A stretch of DNA of 64,000 nt from Selaginella tamariscina (GCA_003024785.1 PUQB01000310.1:220742-284741), one strand, 5' to 3'; numbered from the stretch's first letter, positions 34,919-46,492 are shown. Numbers and translations are program-made. The notes: a model not told the origin generated them from the letters alone.

Positions 34919-36297
34919 TTAAAGTCCTGAGAGGTCAAAAGGACATGCAGCAGCTAAATATGATCCCCCGGGAAGCGAAGTCCAAGCGTCAGCAAACATA
35001 TCGTAAGCAAATGAAGGGCCTATCATACCAACGGACAAGCACACCTCGCCTTTATCAGAAATGACATTCTTCACAGTAACACCAGGTGCAAATCCAATAT
35101 CCTTTGCTCTCCCTGGTATCTTGTCCAGAGGCAACCTTGACACAAACGTCCACACACTGTCTTCCTGATTAAACTCCTCTATGACAATGGTCCTGCGATA
35201 TTTGCCCTTGTGTCGTTTCATTTCCTGCATACGCACCAGCAAGAGCTTCCCTGCATACACAAATGGTCATCTCTTTCTCTCTCTGTGACAGATACGTACC
35301 AGCACAGACGGCCAGGCGAGGCGCACCACACTTTGTAGGATTGCTGTGCATTGTACACAGTTGAGAGGGAGTGATAATCATTCCATTGAGCACATCAGCT
35401 GAATGAAGCGTGCAACGCGTCCGATCGATACTCTCTGTGAGAAAGAACAAGGTAGAACCGCAGAGAGCAGCAAGCTTGTCCTCCACCGGACACATTCCAA
35501 GCATAAGCCGTTCCTCTAACTCCAATGACTTTGTCACCCATCTTCCTGTTCTAGAATGGTAAACTTGTATCCCGCTCACCATCATGTAAGACCATTGCCC
35601 TGTAATAACACCATATATAACATTGAAAGAGAGAGAGAGATGCACATACCTTCCATCACAACGATTATGTAAGACGAATCGTCCAGAACGTCCATGGCAG
35701 CAAATAGCAAGTCGTGACTGGATGGTCTGTTTGGCAAGGGAGTAACACGTCCGTTTGATACCACATTCATCACGGGAATGCCCTGTTTGCACCCAAACAC
35801 GTTACCCCCCTCTTTGATGATACTATGAAGCTGCTGTTACTGTCCCAGCAACTCCACTGAGGTCCAAGCCATGCTTGCTCTCCCTCGCTGTATATCACGG
35901 GCTCCTTGCCAACCTCCACCAGTAAGTAGCACTTTCCCTTGCTACTTTGTCGTTTTATCGCTCTACACGCATACGTGAGTGAGTATATACTCTTTACATG
36001 TGTAATGGATATATTTGTTTATGTATATTTCTCCGCGTATGTATATCCACACACACATGTATATACCTGCAACAGCCTTCATACCAAGCCTTGGACACGG
36101 TTTTAAAGCGACACAACGCAGGAATAGGCAAGCAATCCAAAAGAGTAAGCTGAATTTCCAATGGTAGCTCACCCCAAATTGACGGATCTAGAGATGTACA
36201 TTTCTTCCTCTTCTTATCAGTAAATCCATCCCAAGCTCTCTTTTTCCTCTTGTTGTATCTGAAAGAACACACGCACGCACATATATATATATATATA

Positions 36298-36331
<34 letters not shown>

Positions 36332-36371
36332 TTTACTTGAATTGGCGAGAGCTGGCTTGTGAAATTTCCAT
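34919..36371 (-). CDS. F-box protein (kelch-type), right copy, with one single-base frame break
   Basis: Inverted counterpart of the gene at 22275-23729 with the same five exons (ATG at 36371-36369) and the same 49-base introns. The C-terminal exons are fully open, including HSRTGRWVTKSLELEERL, where the left copy is frame-shifted. It has a single lesion relative to the joint reading of both copies: three A instead of four in the GCAAACAGGGC stretch near 35787, which shifts the frame after CLGA. Each copy thus has private lesions. If the one-base loss is a sequencing error, this is an intact SCF substrate adaptor. Confidence 0.75.
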
Positions 36372-37800
36372 TCTAATAAATTAATATATTTTGTAACGGT
36401 TATTATTACAAACCCTTCCAAACAAACCCTATGCTTATAAATCCTTAAGTACTAGTCTAAGAAAGGTATTTTTATTTTGCAAAAGGCAGTGGTTTCACAC
36501 ACAACACACACACACACATATATATATGTATGTATGTATGTATGCTTCTTCTTAATAACTATGTTAGGCAAATATTTGTAATATCTACTTATTCAATTAT
36601 TATTTTCGAAGGATGCATGCTTATGCATATTTCCTTAAAGCATATATCCATGTTCAGCCCCGTGTAGATAAGAATATCAATATACAAAGAGTACCTACAT
36701 CTATATGCATCTCTCTCTCTCTCTCTCTACACATATGTGTATATATATTTATTATGTATACATATATCGATTTTATGTCTATATGTATGTCTACACGTGT
36801 GAGTGTACATCCCTAAAGTCTCTAAAGCAAATACTATAAGAATGTATATAATATATGTGTGTGTGTGGTGTACATTTTCATATATATCTCTATTATCTGT
36901 GCTATCTATTTGCCTTCCTTATATTAACTAGGCATGTTAGACTGTATGTAACATGGAAGACTACATAAATATCGTTGTGATTAGCACGCGCGCGCACACA
37001 CACCTGTAATATGTAAAACACATTAAACTAGCTTACAGCTTCACATACTTTAATTAACGAGGTCAGGATCCTTGACAAAGTTGGATTTCTATCAAGCTTG
37101 AGCAACTGACCAAAAAAATCTCTTAAAAATTTTATGTAAGTGAAAACTAAGTAAGGGTCGGTGGAACGGCTCCTATGTATGTTCAGTTTTCCATATGAGG
37201 ATTCATGTGAAGTTTCCCATTCCCTTGAGGATATCAGATAGTGATTGTGGCGTGTGTGTAATGTTGATAATCTGTGTTAGTTGAAATATATTTAATGGAG
37301 GTGGCTCCTCACAAAAAGGTAAGGAGAGTGATGTTCTTAAAGAAGTCACCATCTGATATATATATAATTATATATATATATTCCCAAACTTACGTGGTCT
37401 AGGTGGGAAATTTCTACGTGTCAATGTATATATCTATAAACATTTAAAATGTTAGTTGAAACATATGAATGGTTATTATAAATATGCCCATTTATAATGG
37501 TTATTTATAAGTATTTATAAATATGCATCCACTTGGTATGATATCATCGTTTGACATATGTGTTTTTGTCACCTCCACTGGCAAATTCTCTACAAGTAAA
37601 ATGCATATATCTATATCTATCTCTGTATGATATATTGCACATAATATAGTCTATATTGAAAAACCAACCAATGTAGGTGACTACTATTAAAATATTTGGT
37701 CTGGTGAGAATCCAACCAATGTAGGTGACATTATTATCAGCACTGGGCAGCTGCAAAACACATGAACATTATTATCAAAACACACACACACGCACACACA

Positions 37801-37835
<35 letters not shown>

Positions 37836-38450
37836 TAATAGTTAAACTCACCACAAGGTTTTTCCTTCACATTTCAAGCTTGAAGATCGCTTGTTATTGT
37901 TATCATTCATTAAAACAACATACTTCAAATACCTATCTCTCTGTCTCATGTGCTGCACATAATAATATAAATCTTGGCGTACACGTATGCGTGTGCATGT
38001 GTGTGCGTGTGAGACATGAGACATGGAGACAAACTAAGTGTATTAGAATATCTTTTAACAAGAACTATAAAGGTTGCCCCAGTATATATGGGATTTGGGG
38101 GTTATATATCCACCAATAAGTGGAATTCCAATAATATGCCAGATCAGTATTAATGAAACTTAATTAGCTTTAGTGATGATTATATATTATAAACAATAAC
38201 ACCTCTAGAAAATGTCAGATTTTTCACTATAGTATATTATACACCACGTGAAACCGTACAGGAGCTTCATTGTCGATTAGTACCTACCAGAAATTAGTTT
38301 CCCCCGTTCTGTCAGCTACAAAATACACCACCACACAGTTATGAGCTTGACAGATTCTTGGCCACGTAGCATCCGTTCGTATGAACATCATATCATATCG
38401 TATCGAATCTAACTAGTCAATCAATCAATCAATCGACGTAGATAAAGAGT
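36372..38450. repeat. Duplicated spacer (partly inverted copy of 21.9-22.3 kb, partly direct copy of 28.0-29.5 kb)
   Basis: 36372-36660 resembles 21870-22275 in reverse orientation, including the ttgcaaaaggca and tgcttatgcatatt blocks. 37080-38450 is the direct counterpart of 28030-29540. No gene is seen. A (CA)n(TG)n tract lies at 37780-37833. Confidence 0.75.
37781..37834. repeat. Inverted (CA)n/(TG)n tract
   Basis: A CA repeat of about 25 bases passes through ACACACGTGTGTG into a TG repeat of about 30 bases, forming a self-complementary simple repeat. In the duplicate at about 28795-28815 only the CA part is present, so the TG part expanded or was lost after duplication. Confidence 0.85.
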
Positions 38451-38529
38451 TGCCCGGGACCGCCGGTGCTCCGTGACCTAACACGTCGAAAACTACTCGA
38501 CTCCTGTTGCATAAAAACAACTTAGTCAA

Positions 38530-41043
38530 TCATCTTATCAAGCTGGAATAGCTGAAGCTTGGGGGAGTCACATACGACATAGACACACTCTCTCTAGAAG
38601 CCGTAATGTCCACGATCGCCTGCGTCTGCACCGCGAAATGGAACTGCATAGGTGGCTCGTCCACCTCCCTCCTTCCCTCGATCATCTGCGTAACCTCCTC
38701 CATATTGGGCCGCAAGCTTGCATTCTCCTGTATACACCACAGTGCAATGTGTACCATCCTGGTAGCTTGCTTGAGCCCGACGGTGTCTCTGACCTTCTCG
38801 TCAATGACCCCCATTACATTCCCTTGTCGGACCTCGTTAACGACCCAAGCTGGAAAATACCATGCTAGGTCTGTGTTCATCCTCGAGAGCTCCAGGTTCT
38901 TCCGTCCACCGATAATCTCCAGCAGGACCATCCCAAAACTGTACACGTCGCATTTCTTGGTTGCTACAGAATGCAGCAGCCACTCTGGAGCCAGGTACCC
39001 CGGAGTTCCCCTCACACAGGTCATCACTTGGCTTACATCATGGTCCAACAGCAACTTCGACATCCCAAAGTCTGCCACCTTTGCAACAAACCGCTCGTCA
39101 AGGAGGATATTCTGTGGCTTCACATCCAGATGTATGATCGGCTCACTGCATTCCTCGTGTAGATACGCCAGCCCGCGCGCCGTGCCAAGCGCAATATCAA
39201 CGCGTCTCTCCCAGCTGAGTCTCCGCCTGTCTGGGGTTGCACTCGCACTAAGGTTGGATTCGAACAGCCAGCGATCAAGCGAACTGTTTGGCATGAAGTC
39301 GTACACAAGAATGCGGTGAGGATCCTCCAGGCAGAACCCGCATAGCTTTACAATGTTCACGTGGCTGATACCGCCGATGGTGGCAACTTCGGCAACGAAC
39401 TGACGCGCTCCCTGGGTGCTGTTTCCCTCCAGTTTCTTCACTGCAACATGACGGCCATCCGGGAGAAACCCTTCATACACTGATCCGAATCCACCTGTAC
39501 CGAGCTTTGTAGAGAAACCTTTGGTTGCAGTCTCAAGCACCTGGTATGTGAACCTCTGTGGCAGCCCACGAACAGTCGAGAGTACAGCATCTATTTCAGA
39601 CGACTGCTTCTTCTTCCTGTTTCGACGGTGCAGTGAAAACATCACAAGCAAAGCCAGTATCAGAACGGTGACGGCTGCTGCAGATGCCCCAGCAGCAATT
39701 GGTCCCACGTTGCTCTTATTTGGTTTCGGTGAAGAGATCATGCCAAAGTTCATGTGTGCATTCTGAAACTTGATAAACCCTGACACGTTGGGGTTTGTCG
39801 AGAAACTTCCAATGACAGCGTCACTTACAAAGTAGCACTCTCTCAGTGCATTGTCGTAGAACATGGCCATGCATGAGCAGTTGAGTAGGCAATCCGAGTA
39901 GCACTCGTTCACATTCGAGTCGGTCTTGTCTGCCCTAACAGACGGTGTCGAGAAGTACTCTACACCGGTGGCATTCACAAAGTGATGGTTGTAGGCCTCG
40001 TTCTCACAGATCTCCACTTGTGGAATCCCTTCTGTTGGCCCCGAGCAGTTCTGTGAGCTCACATTTGCAAATACCTCGTTGCCTTTGCTGGGAACCTGCA
40101 GACACCGGCATTTCCCTCCAGTCTCACATAAACCATACTTCCCACATGAGAGCGGAAGCCTGCAAGTGTCACCATCCGAGAAACGTGCTTCTGCAACCCA
40201 GCCTTGAGACAAGGATTCAAAACCATACACAACAAGATCCCCATCTGGATCTAGCCTCACAAAAGGAAGAGTCATTTCTGCAGGTGTCTTCTTTGCACTG
40301 ATGATAGGTAATGAATCACAGTTGAGTTTCACATCGCCCGCCTTGTTTAGAGCCACATACTTATCCTCACAAGAATGTGAAAGTGGCCGTGTACTGTATG
40401 GTACCGAGCTGAACAAGAGCTGGAAACTATTTTGCGATAGCTGGGCTGAGAATGCTCCCATACTGGGATTCAAGGTGAGACTCATACCTGATTTGAGACG
40501 CTGATCCGTAACCAGCGTGTCGCCAGGATGCTCAAAGCTCTGAAAAACACTGCTGTTCTTGCTGATGAACGAGAGATTACCAAATTTATCGAGCTCAATT
40601 GAGTCAATCCCAACAGCATCAGATTTCCATACAAGGTTTCCCCCGTATCCACCATCCAGAAGAATGAACTTCCTGTGTGTCTCTGTAAGCATGAGTGTTG
40701 CACCATTGCTAACAGACTGGTTACGATTCGCAATCCAGACTGGTACAGCTGCAGCGGAGCTCCTACGTACATTGAATCCAGATTGCATCACTACTGAGAG
40801 ATAGAAGTGTTCGCTGCCATTTGGATCGAGAAACGCGAGTGCGAATGTGGAATTCTCACTGAGTATATCGCTTGTCCCATTGTTGAGTATTCTGTAAATT
40901 CCCTGTCCGTTTGTCGTTCTAATCTCGGTAAGGTTACCCGCTGCATTCAGAATCCGCTGGCCCGGAGTTAGCTGGTACCTCGTAGCAACTGCTTGTAGTG
41001 AACAAAGGATTGCTACAAGCAGTCGACACTCCAACCAGCCCAT
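38530..41043 (-). CDS. G-type lectin S-receptor-like serine/threonine kinase (SD2-5-like), intact
   Basis: Single-exon 837-aa plasma-membrane receptor kinase. A signal peptide (about residues 1-20, LLVAILCSLQAVA) is followed by a bulb-type lectin domain (about 45-200), a Cys-rich linker (CGKYGLC...CRC, 300-314), a PAN/apple-like domain (about 345-425, with CYSDCLLNCSCMA), a transmembrane helix (about 447-471) and a kinase domain (about 510-790). Kinase motifs: GTGGFGSV (515-522), VAVKK (533-537), HLDVKPQN (638-645), DFG (658-660) and APEW (685-688). The residue before the catalytic Asp is Leu, so it is a non-RD kinase, as in many immune receptors. A telobox lies upstream at about 41271. The ligand is unknown. 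The broken duplicate is at 29622-32193. Confidence 0.93.
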   Translation of the reverse strand: MGWLECRLLVAILCSLQAVATRYQLTPGQRILNAAGNLTEIRTTNGQGIYRILNNGTSDILSENSTFALAFLDPNGSEHFYLSVVMQSGFNVRRSSAAAVPVWIANRNQSVSNGATLMLTETHRKFILLDGGYGGNLVWKSDAVGIDSIELDKFGNLSFISKNSSVFQSFEHPGDTLVTDQRLKSGMSLTLNPSMGAFSAQLSQNSFQLLFSSVPYSTRPLSHSCEDKYVALNKAGDVKLNCDSLPIISAKKTPAEMTLPFVRLDPDGDLVVYGFESLSQGWVAEARFSDGDTCRLPLSCGKYGLCETGGKCRCLQVPSKGNEVFANVSSQNCSGPTEGIPQVEICENEAYNHHFVNATGVEYFSTPSVRADKTDSNVNECYSDCLLNCSCMAMFYDNALRECYFVSDAVIGSFSTNPNVSGFIKFQNAHMNFGMISSPKPNKSNVGPIAAGASAAAVTVLILALLVMFSLHRRNRKKKQSSEIDAVLSTVRGLPQRFTYQVLETATKGFSTKLGTGGFGSVYEGFLPDGRHVAVKKLEGNSTQGARQFVAEVATIGGISHVNIVKLCGFCLEDPHRILVYDFMPNSSLDRWLFESNLSASATPDRRRLSWERRVDIALGTARGLAYLHEECSEPIIHLDVKPQNILLDERFVAKVADFGMSKLLLDHDVSQVMTCVRGTPGYLAPEWLLHSVATKKCDVYSFGMVLLEIIGGRKNLELSRMNTDLAWYFPAWVVNEVRQGNVMGVIDEKVRDTVGLKQATRMVHIALWCIQENASLRPNMEEVTQMIEGRREVDEPPMQFHFAVQTQAIVDITASRESVSMSYVTPPSFSYSSLIR

Positions 41044-41270
41044 CTCCAGAAGAATCGCTATCTCCTGGACATATGTAGATACTAAGCTCGTTTGTTTGAA
41101 AAGATGCTGGACATTCCGTTGCGTAATGCCGCAAAACGGATCTGGCCCGTAGGATATTACGGTGCAGGCATGTCACACTCTCTCTCTTAAATGCAGCTAC
41201 ATTCCACCACCTACCGGAGTGAGTTATTTTCACGTGATTTCCGTGCCCCTGCTTTAGGGTTAGGGCACGG

Positions 41271-41287
41271 GGTTTAGGGTTTAGGCT
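41271..41287 (+). promoter_or_regulatory. Telobox-like TTTAGGG repeat upstream of the receptor kinase
   Basis: ggtttagggtttagg lies about 230 bases upstream of the kinase start (minus strand: CCTAAACCCTAAACC), between the divergent kinase and lipase B genes. It is conserved in the duplicated copy at 32236. Confidence 0.6.
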
Positions 41288-41470
41288 GTCAACTCGACAT
41301 TATTATATATATATATTCTGCAACTGTGCAGTGTCCAACGAAAAACGAGTTCTGTACTGAACACCGAATTCTCGTCAACTATGTAAACGGCCTTAATAAC
41401 AACAAAGTAAATGTTACGAGGGTCTTATGTATAAGTAGGAAGATAGTAGCTATTTTGTGGACATTCCAGC

Positions 41471-43011
41471 ATGGGTAGTTCATGGATGGTCGTCTTTCTC
41501 ATGTTGGTTTGCTGCCCAGTACTGAATGCAATGCAAACAGTGAACAGAAACAATGGTATCTGTGCGGAGCTTGTTCGACCACATGGTTTCCAATGTGAAG
41601 AATACATAGTATGTATATACATATATATGTTATGTGTGGTGTTCCTGAGCTTTTCATAATGTTTTGGTTTTTAGATCCGAACTCAAGACGGATATCTTCT
41701 CGGGCTGCAGAGAGTTTACAAGCAGATAACCAGGCCGGATAGTGCTACCATTCTTTACCATGGAATAGACAATGTAAGAACTTGAATGTGACTTCGGTAT
41801 ATACTTATATACATTAATGTGAATGAACAGGGTGGGGATATTTGGCTACTCAATCCTCCACAGCAGTCTCTGGCATTCATGCTTGCTGATTCTGGGCATG
41901 AAGTATGGATTCCCAATGCAAGAACAGGCACTTTCAGCTACGGACACGTCTCTCTGAACAGCAGTGATAAGGTGTGTGTGCGTGCGTGCGTGTGTGTAGA
42001 TAGCTATTGAAAGGCGGAACACATGTATAGAACTATTGGGACTGGAGTCTTGACGAGCTCGCCAACTACGATCTTCCAGCAGTTGTGGGAGAAATCACTT
42101 ATAAAAGTGGCATAAACAAAGTGAACTTTGTTGCATATTCCCAGGTAGGCAGTACACACACACACATTGTAGACTAACACATTTATATAGGCGTCTCAAG
42201 CTTTACTGGCGGCATTTTCAGAAGGCAAACTTGTTAACAGTATTGCAAAGGCAGTTATGGTGGCTCCTGTTGCCTATGTTTCACACACTACTAGTCCCAT
42301 TGCTACAGTTGCTACAAGGTTCAACCTCGGCTTGGTCCTTGTCGGACTCAACATTTACGAATTCAACCCTCGTTCGTAAGTACACATGTTCATGTATATA
42401 TATATATATATATAGTATTTCGTACAGAAACTCTGGAGCTAAGATAATGGAGACTCTGTGTGCCTTGGCTGATGTTTGTGAAAGCGATTTATTGTCACTT
42501 ATAACAGGTGGTTAATCAGCTAAAACTATTAATTAATTGCCTACTTAATATTAATGAAATCAGGTCCAAATTGTTGCGTGGACGATAAAAGAATGGATTT
42601 CATTAACAAGTATGAACTACAGCCTACCTCAGTCAAGAACTGGAACCACTTGGGTCAAAGTGAGTATACACACACACATACATACATACGTGCTCATTAC
42701 GTATTACAGTGTATCAGAAACAAAGTTTTACCAAGTTCGACTATGGTGAGAAGGAAAACCAACGTAGATACGGTACAAATGGTGTACCGAAATACGATAT
42801 ATCAAAGGTTCCTAGGGATATTCCAATGATGTTCATCCACGGTGGAAAAGATGCCCTGTCAGATCCTGAAGATGTAAACAAGCTGTTAGCCGAGCTTAAC
42901 AAGCCTTCTAATGTAGCGTTCTTTTCGAGTTATGCACACTTCGACTTTGTGTTAGGTACCAAGGCTAGTATCGATGTATATCCAGGAATTATCTCCTTCC
43001 TTGATTCTTAG
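41471..43011 (+). CDS. Acid-lipase-like alpha/beta hydrolase (lipase B), 8 exons, intact frame
   Basis: Exons 41471-41608, 41675-41773, 41831-41971, 42031-42144, 42191-42375, 42428-42507, 42564-42659 and 42710-43011 give 384 aa in one frame. It has a signal peptide (MVVFLMLVCCPVLNAM) and the AB-hydrolase-associated lipase start (ELVRPHGFQCEEY, TQDGYLLGLQRV), then [26 protein letters not shown] and NYWDWSLDELANYDLPA. The nucleophile elbow reads V-A-Y-S-Q-A, so Ser is kept but both Gly of GxSxG are Ala. The acid Asp lies in HGGKDALSD and the His in YAHFDF. The family hydrolyses triacylglycerol or steryl esters, secreted or in the vacuole. The altered elbow makes activity uncertain. Its tandem paralogue follows at 43444, and an inverted broken copy is at 18959-20465. 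The exon 3 donor is the first unit of a TG repeat. Confidence 0.87.
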
Positions 43012-43443
43012 CTAAACTTGTTCTTAATCAAGTTGCAAAGTTAATGATCAGTTTAATTTTTGAGTGTTATGATATATATTTAAAATAGACTTTTTTTATA
43101 TAGTTTTTTAATGTACACAGAATTATATAAAGAGAGAAAAGTAGCAAGCTAGTTATAATGCAGTACTGCAACACCCTATTAAATCACCGGCATTTGATAC
43201 CACCAACCAGACACATCTGAGCCGTCAGATGGGAAAACGCGCAATTTCAGACAGTGATTTACGTGGGGAAATTTTTACTAGTTGGTCAATTCGCTGCAGT
43301 TAATAAACAGTTCACGGTATTTGCAGCACTACTACCAACAACACAATACACCTGGTAGGTAGGTAGAGTACCATGAAGATGATGAATCTGTGTTAAGCAT
43401 TTCACTGCAGTTTGATCCATATACATACACACGCATACACATA
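43012..43443. other. Spacer between the two lipases, duplicated at 18.6-18.96 kb
   Basis: The spacer matches the inverted left copy (for example the cacctggtaggtagg and taaatcaccggcatttgatacca stretches). It presumably holds the lipase A promoter. Confidence 0.7.
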
Positions 43444-44796
43444 TGGCTTCTCAAGGAATTCGATGCATTCTGCTAGCGGTACTTGTGTGTCATACGGTTT
43501 CGTATTCTAGTTCACTAAATCCGTTTCTGGGCGGACTTAGTCGAGCAGATGGGCTTGTGTGAAGCTTGTACAACCATATGGATACAACTGCGAAGAATTT
43601 GCGGTAAAAATTCATCTTCTTTTTCAAAAAAAACTGTGTGTTCTTTGTTGGGTGTGACTCCGGACTGCAGGTTGAAACAAACGATGGATTCATCTTGGGT
43701 GTGCAAAAGATGTCGAGTCCGAACTACAAAGGTCCTGCGAAACGGCCTGTGTTTCTCAATCATGGCATTCTTATTGTAAGTTTACACCTGCATATGTATG
43801 TGCAAATATATATATGTTTTTTTGTCTAGGGAGGAGATATTTGGTTGTTGAATACACCCAGAGAATCGCTGGCTTTTATCTTAGCTGATGCTGGACACGA
43901 CGTGTGGATTGCCAATGTGAGAACTAGTAAGTTCAGCTATGGACATGTTTCTCACAAAAGATGCGACAAGGTCAGTCATCTCAGCTAATACAAATGTGTC
44001 TGTGTGTGTGCCATACATGTAAGACGTGTCTCTAGTATGTGTATGTGTGTATTATGCGTAGGTGCATGAGGATTACATCAGAGAAGTCGATTGTATTTGT
44101 GTGTTGGTCTTTTCTCCCAATATACACTATACATTGTCTGTACTTGTTCTACTGGACAAATGCATACACACAGCCACACACACCACATATGTGTATGTAT
44201 ATGAGACTGGTGGTGTTGGTAACAGGAATTTTGGGACTGGAGTGTGGATGAATTGTCAAAGTATGACCTTCAAGCCATGATGGAGCTAGTATATTCCAAA
44301 GCTGGAACTAAAGTTTTCTACGTTGGTTATTCACAAGTAATAAACACACACGCACGCACGCACACATATACATATGTTTAATTGCAGGGAACGCAAGCTG
44401 CATTTGCTGCATTTTCAGAGCATCGACTGGTGGACATGGTGGAAAAGGTAGCTATGCTTGCTCCAGTTGCATATGTCGATCACTCAACTTCACTCCTCAC
44501 ACTTGGGGCCATGACTTACCTTGATCTGGTAAATAACGCCTTATTAACATTATGTGTGTATATACATAGAAGTGCGTGTGTATGTGTGGTAACTACACGT
44601 ACTTTCTGGCCTAGTGGCCATGCTTTTCTTATTCTCCGTCCTTGTTATTCTTTTTTTGCAGCTTTTTGAATCTCTCCACATCTACGAATTCAGTCTCAGA
44701 TCGTAAGTTACTTTGTGTATTGGATGCATCTGCACATGCCGTGCATTTGAGCAAAGTATGTATACGACTCATAAACATTCTTTATGCGTTACACAC

Positions 44797-44829
<33 letters not shown>

Positions 44830-45655
44830 TTCTGGTATTGTACTGCATATAGATATACATATGGTTCGTAACTGTACATGCATATGAACATAAGCGTGTG
44901 TATATATATTATTTACGGCTATATAAATGAAGTTCGTGTGGTCAGAGAGAACAAACCCGTGACAGAGTACCTTTGCCAACTTTCTGATGACCCTGAATGC
45001 ACCGACAATTGGGTGTCACTCCTTGCAGGTACTAGAACCCTCTATATATATAATAATTATAGGTTTTATATATAATTATATATTTAATCTTAGCCTTATA
45101 TATATATATATATTTGTCAGGACCCAACTGTTGTATCAATGACACCAGAAGGGAGTTTTATGAGCTTTATGAACCACAATCAACATCCTCTAAAAACTTT
45201 GGACATTTAGCTCAGCGTAAGTGGTGTATAATTACACGTGTGTGTGTGTGTGTGTGTGTAGAGATATATTGCTAATTGTTATTTTATGAAGAATACCGAG
45301 GGGGAAACTTTGGAAAGTATGATTATGGATTCTGGGAGAATCTACTACGGTATGGATGGGTAAACCCTCCGTCGTACCCAATCTCGAATATCCCAGGGAA
45401 TCTCCCGTTTTTATTCTTTTATGCTGCTAAAGATGCTCTTGCTGCAACTGATAATGTGAACAGGCAAGTGTTATTTATTTATCACATTATTAATGTTATT
45501 AATAAGTCAATTTTATGTATAATAGGCTTGTTTCTGAGCTGAACTCGAAGCCGGAGTTAGTGTATCTGCCCGACTATGCACACCTGGACTTCGTTGTGTC
45601 ATGGAACGCTAAGGACTTGGTATATCCCAGAATCGTATCCTTCTTCGACTCGTGA
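43444..45655 (+). CDS. Acid-lipase-like alpha/beta hydrolase (lipase A), 10 exons, one frame break in exon 1
   Basis: Exons 43444-43603, 43671-43775, 43830-43970, 44226-44336, 44388-44528, 44662-44702, 44946-45028, 45121-45216, 45292-45463 and 45526-45655; the last intron is GC-AG (CAG|GCAAGT). Signal exon: [19 protein letters not shown]. Family blocks: [72 protein letters not shown]. It has a canonical nucleophile elbow VGYSQG spanning an intron, Asp in [11 protein letters not shown] and His in YAHLDF. Exon 1 reads SRADGLV-stop, while the conserved LVQPYG block is one frame away, so one base is extra or missing near 43552-43558. Otherwise complete, about 395 aa. The tandem neighbour is lipase B, with the same strand and architecture. 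Confidence 0.82.
44803..44827. repeat. (GA)n microsatellite in lipase A intron
   Basis: A GA repeat of about 25 bases lies in intron 6. Confidence 0.85.
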
Positions 45656-45976
45656 GGGAGTATGTAGTCTTTTTGTACGTAGGTGTTTAGTTCTATACGA
45701 ATTAATATGTACATTTAGTAGCAAGTTTTTTTTTTATGTTTATTTATTTTAAAAAATAGATATTTGTGAATATTCTACATTTCTGGCATACTTCTTAGCC
45801 TCCCTCAAATGGAATTCCTGAAAGAGATGTACAGAATAGAGTACGTGTGTATGTATAAGAACTCTATCTCTCTCTATACATACACGCACGAAGAGCACAT
45901 GTGTTTGCATAAGAACTCTCTCTCTCTCTCTCTACACACGCACACACGTGTATGTATAAGAACTCTCTCTCTCTCT

Positions 45977-46291
45977 CTATACACACACACACTTGCACAC
46001 AAGATTACCAGCGCAGGAGAGTCCGAGGCCAATTAGGCGGCCACATTTAACAGGAAGCTTAACAACGAGGCGGGGGTTGATGCCTAAGGCAGCTGCATCC
46101 CTTCCTATAGCAGCAGAGCATATACAATTGAGGCTCGAGTTAATCATTGTATGGCAGCACTGTGTGGAAGGAGGTGGTGGATTTGGTGATCTCTTTATGG
46201 ATGCCTGGCAGCTCCATATACTTGTGATTCCACACTCACATCTCACTTGTGTAACAAGGAAACACAAAAGAATGGCCACTCTAAACTCCAT
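45977..46291 (-). CDS. Non-specific lipid-transfer-like protein (8-Cys motif)
   Basis: Small secreted protein; the start at 46291 (MEFRVAILLCFLVTQVRC) gives a typical signal peptide and is preferred over the ATG at 46309. The eight-cysteine pattern is present: CGITSIWSC (C1, C2), QCC (C3C4), NCIC (C5xC6), VKC (C7) and LSC (C8), with a Pro-rich insert (SPNPPPPST) before the CC pair. A donor-like CTG|GTAATC follows C8, so the last residues shown (VCKCVCV) may be intron read-through into a TG repeat and the true end may be elsewhere. The fold binds lipids in the apoplast or at membranes. Confidence 0.75.
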   Translation of the reverse strand: MEFRVAILLCFLVTQVRCECGITSIWSCQASIKRSPNPPPPSTQCCHTMINSSLNCICSAAIGRDAAALGINPRLVVKLPVKCGRLIGLGLSCAGNLVCKCVCV

Positions 46292-46492
46292 CTCTCTCCC
46301 CAAAATCACAGTCCATTAATATAGTGTGTGTGTGCGTGTGCGTGCGTGTGTGTGAGCTAGTTGATTGAGTTGTTTTCTTTCTACCTATGCATGAATAATG
46401 TGCTAGAATTCATGGAAAACTCATGAATACACACGCTTATATATATGTGTGCAGAATAAATTCAAATGTCTGACGTGGCATCTTAGGGTTCG

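Larger units (their letters stand above)
37080..41300. repeat. Segmental duplication block A2 (direct copy of 28.03-32.27 kb)
   Basis: The spacer, receptor kinase and telobox-bearing upstream region match block A1 in the same orientation. The right copy keeps an open kinase gene; the left copy is broken. Confidence 0.9.

Noticed and set aside
38606..39319. Long plus-strand open frame (237 aa) opposite the kinase gene
   Set aside because: It is the antisense shadow of the conserved kinase domain; it has no domain of its own and the minus-strand protein is clearly real.
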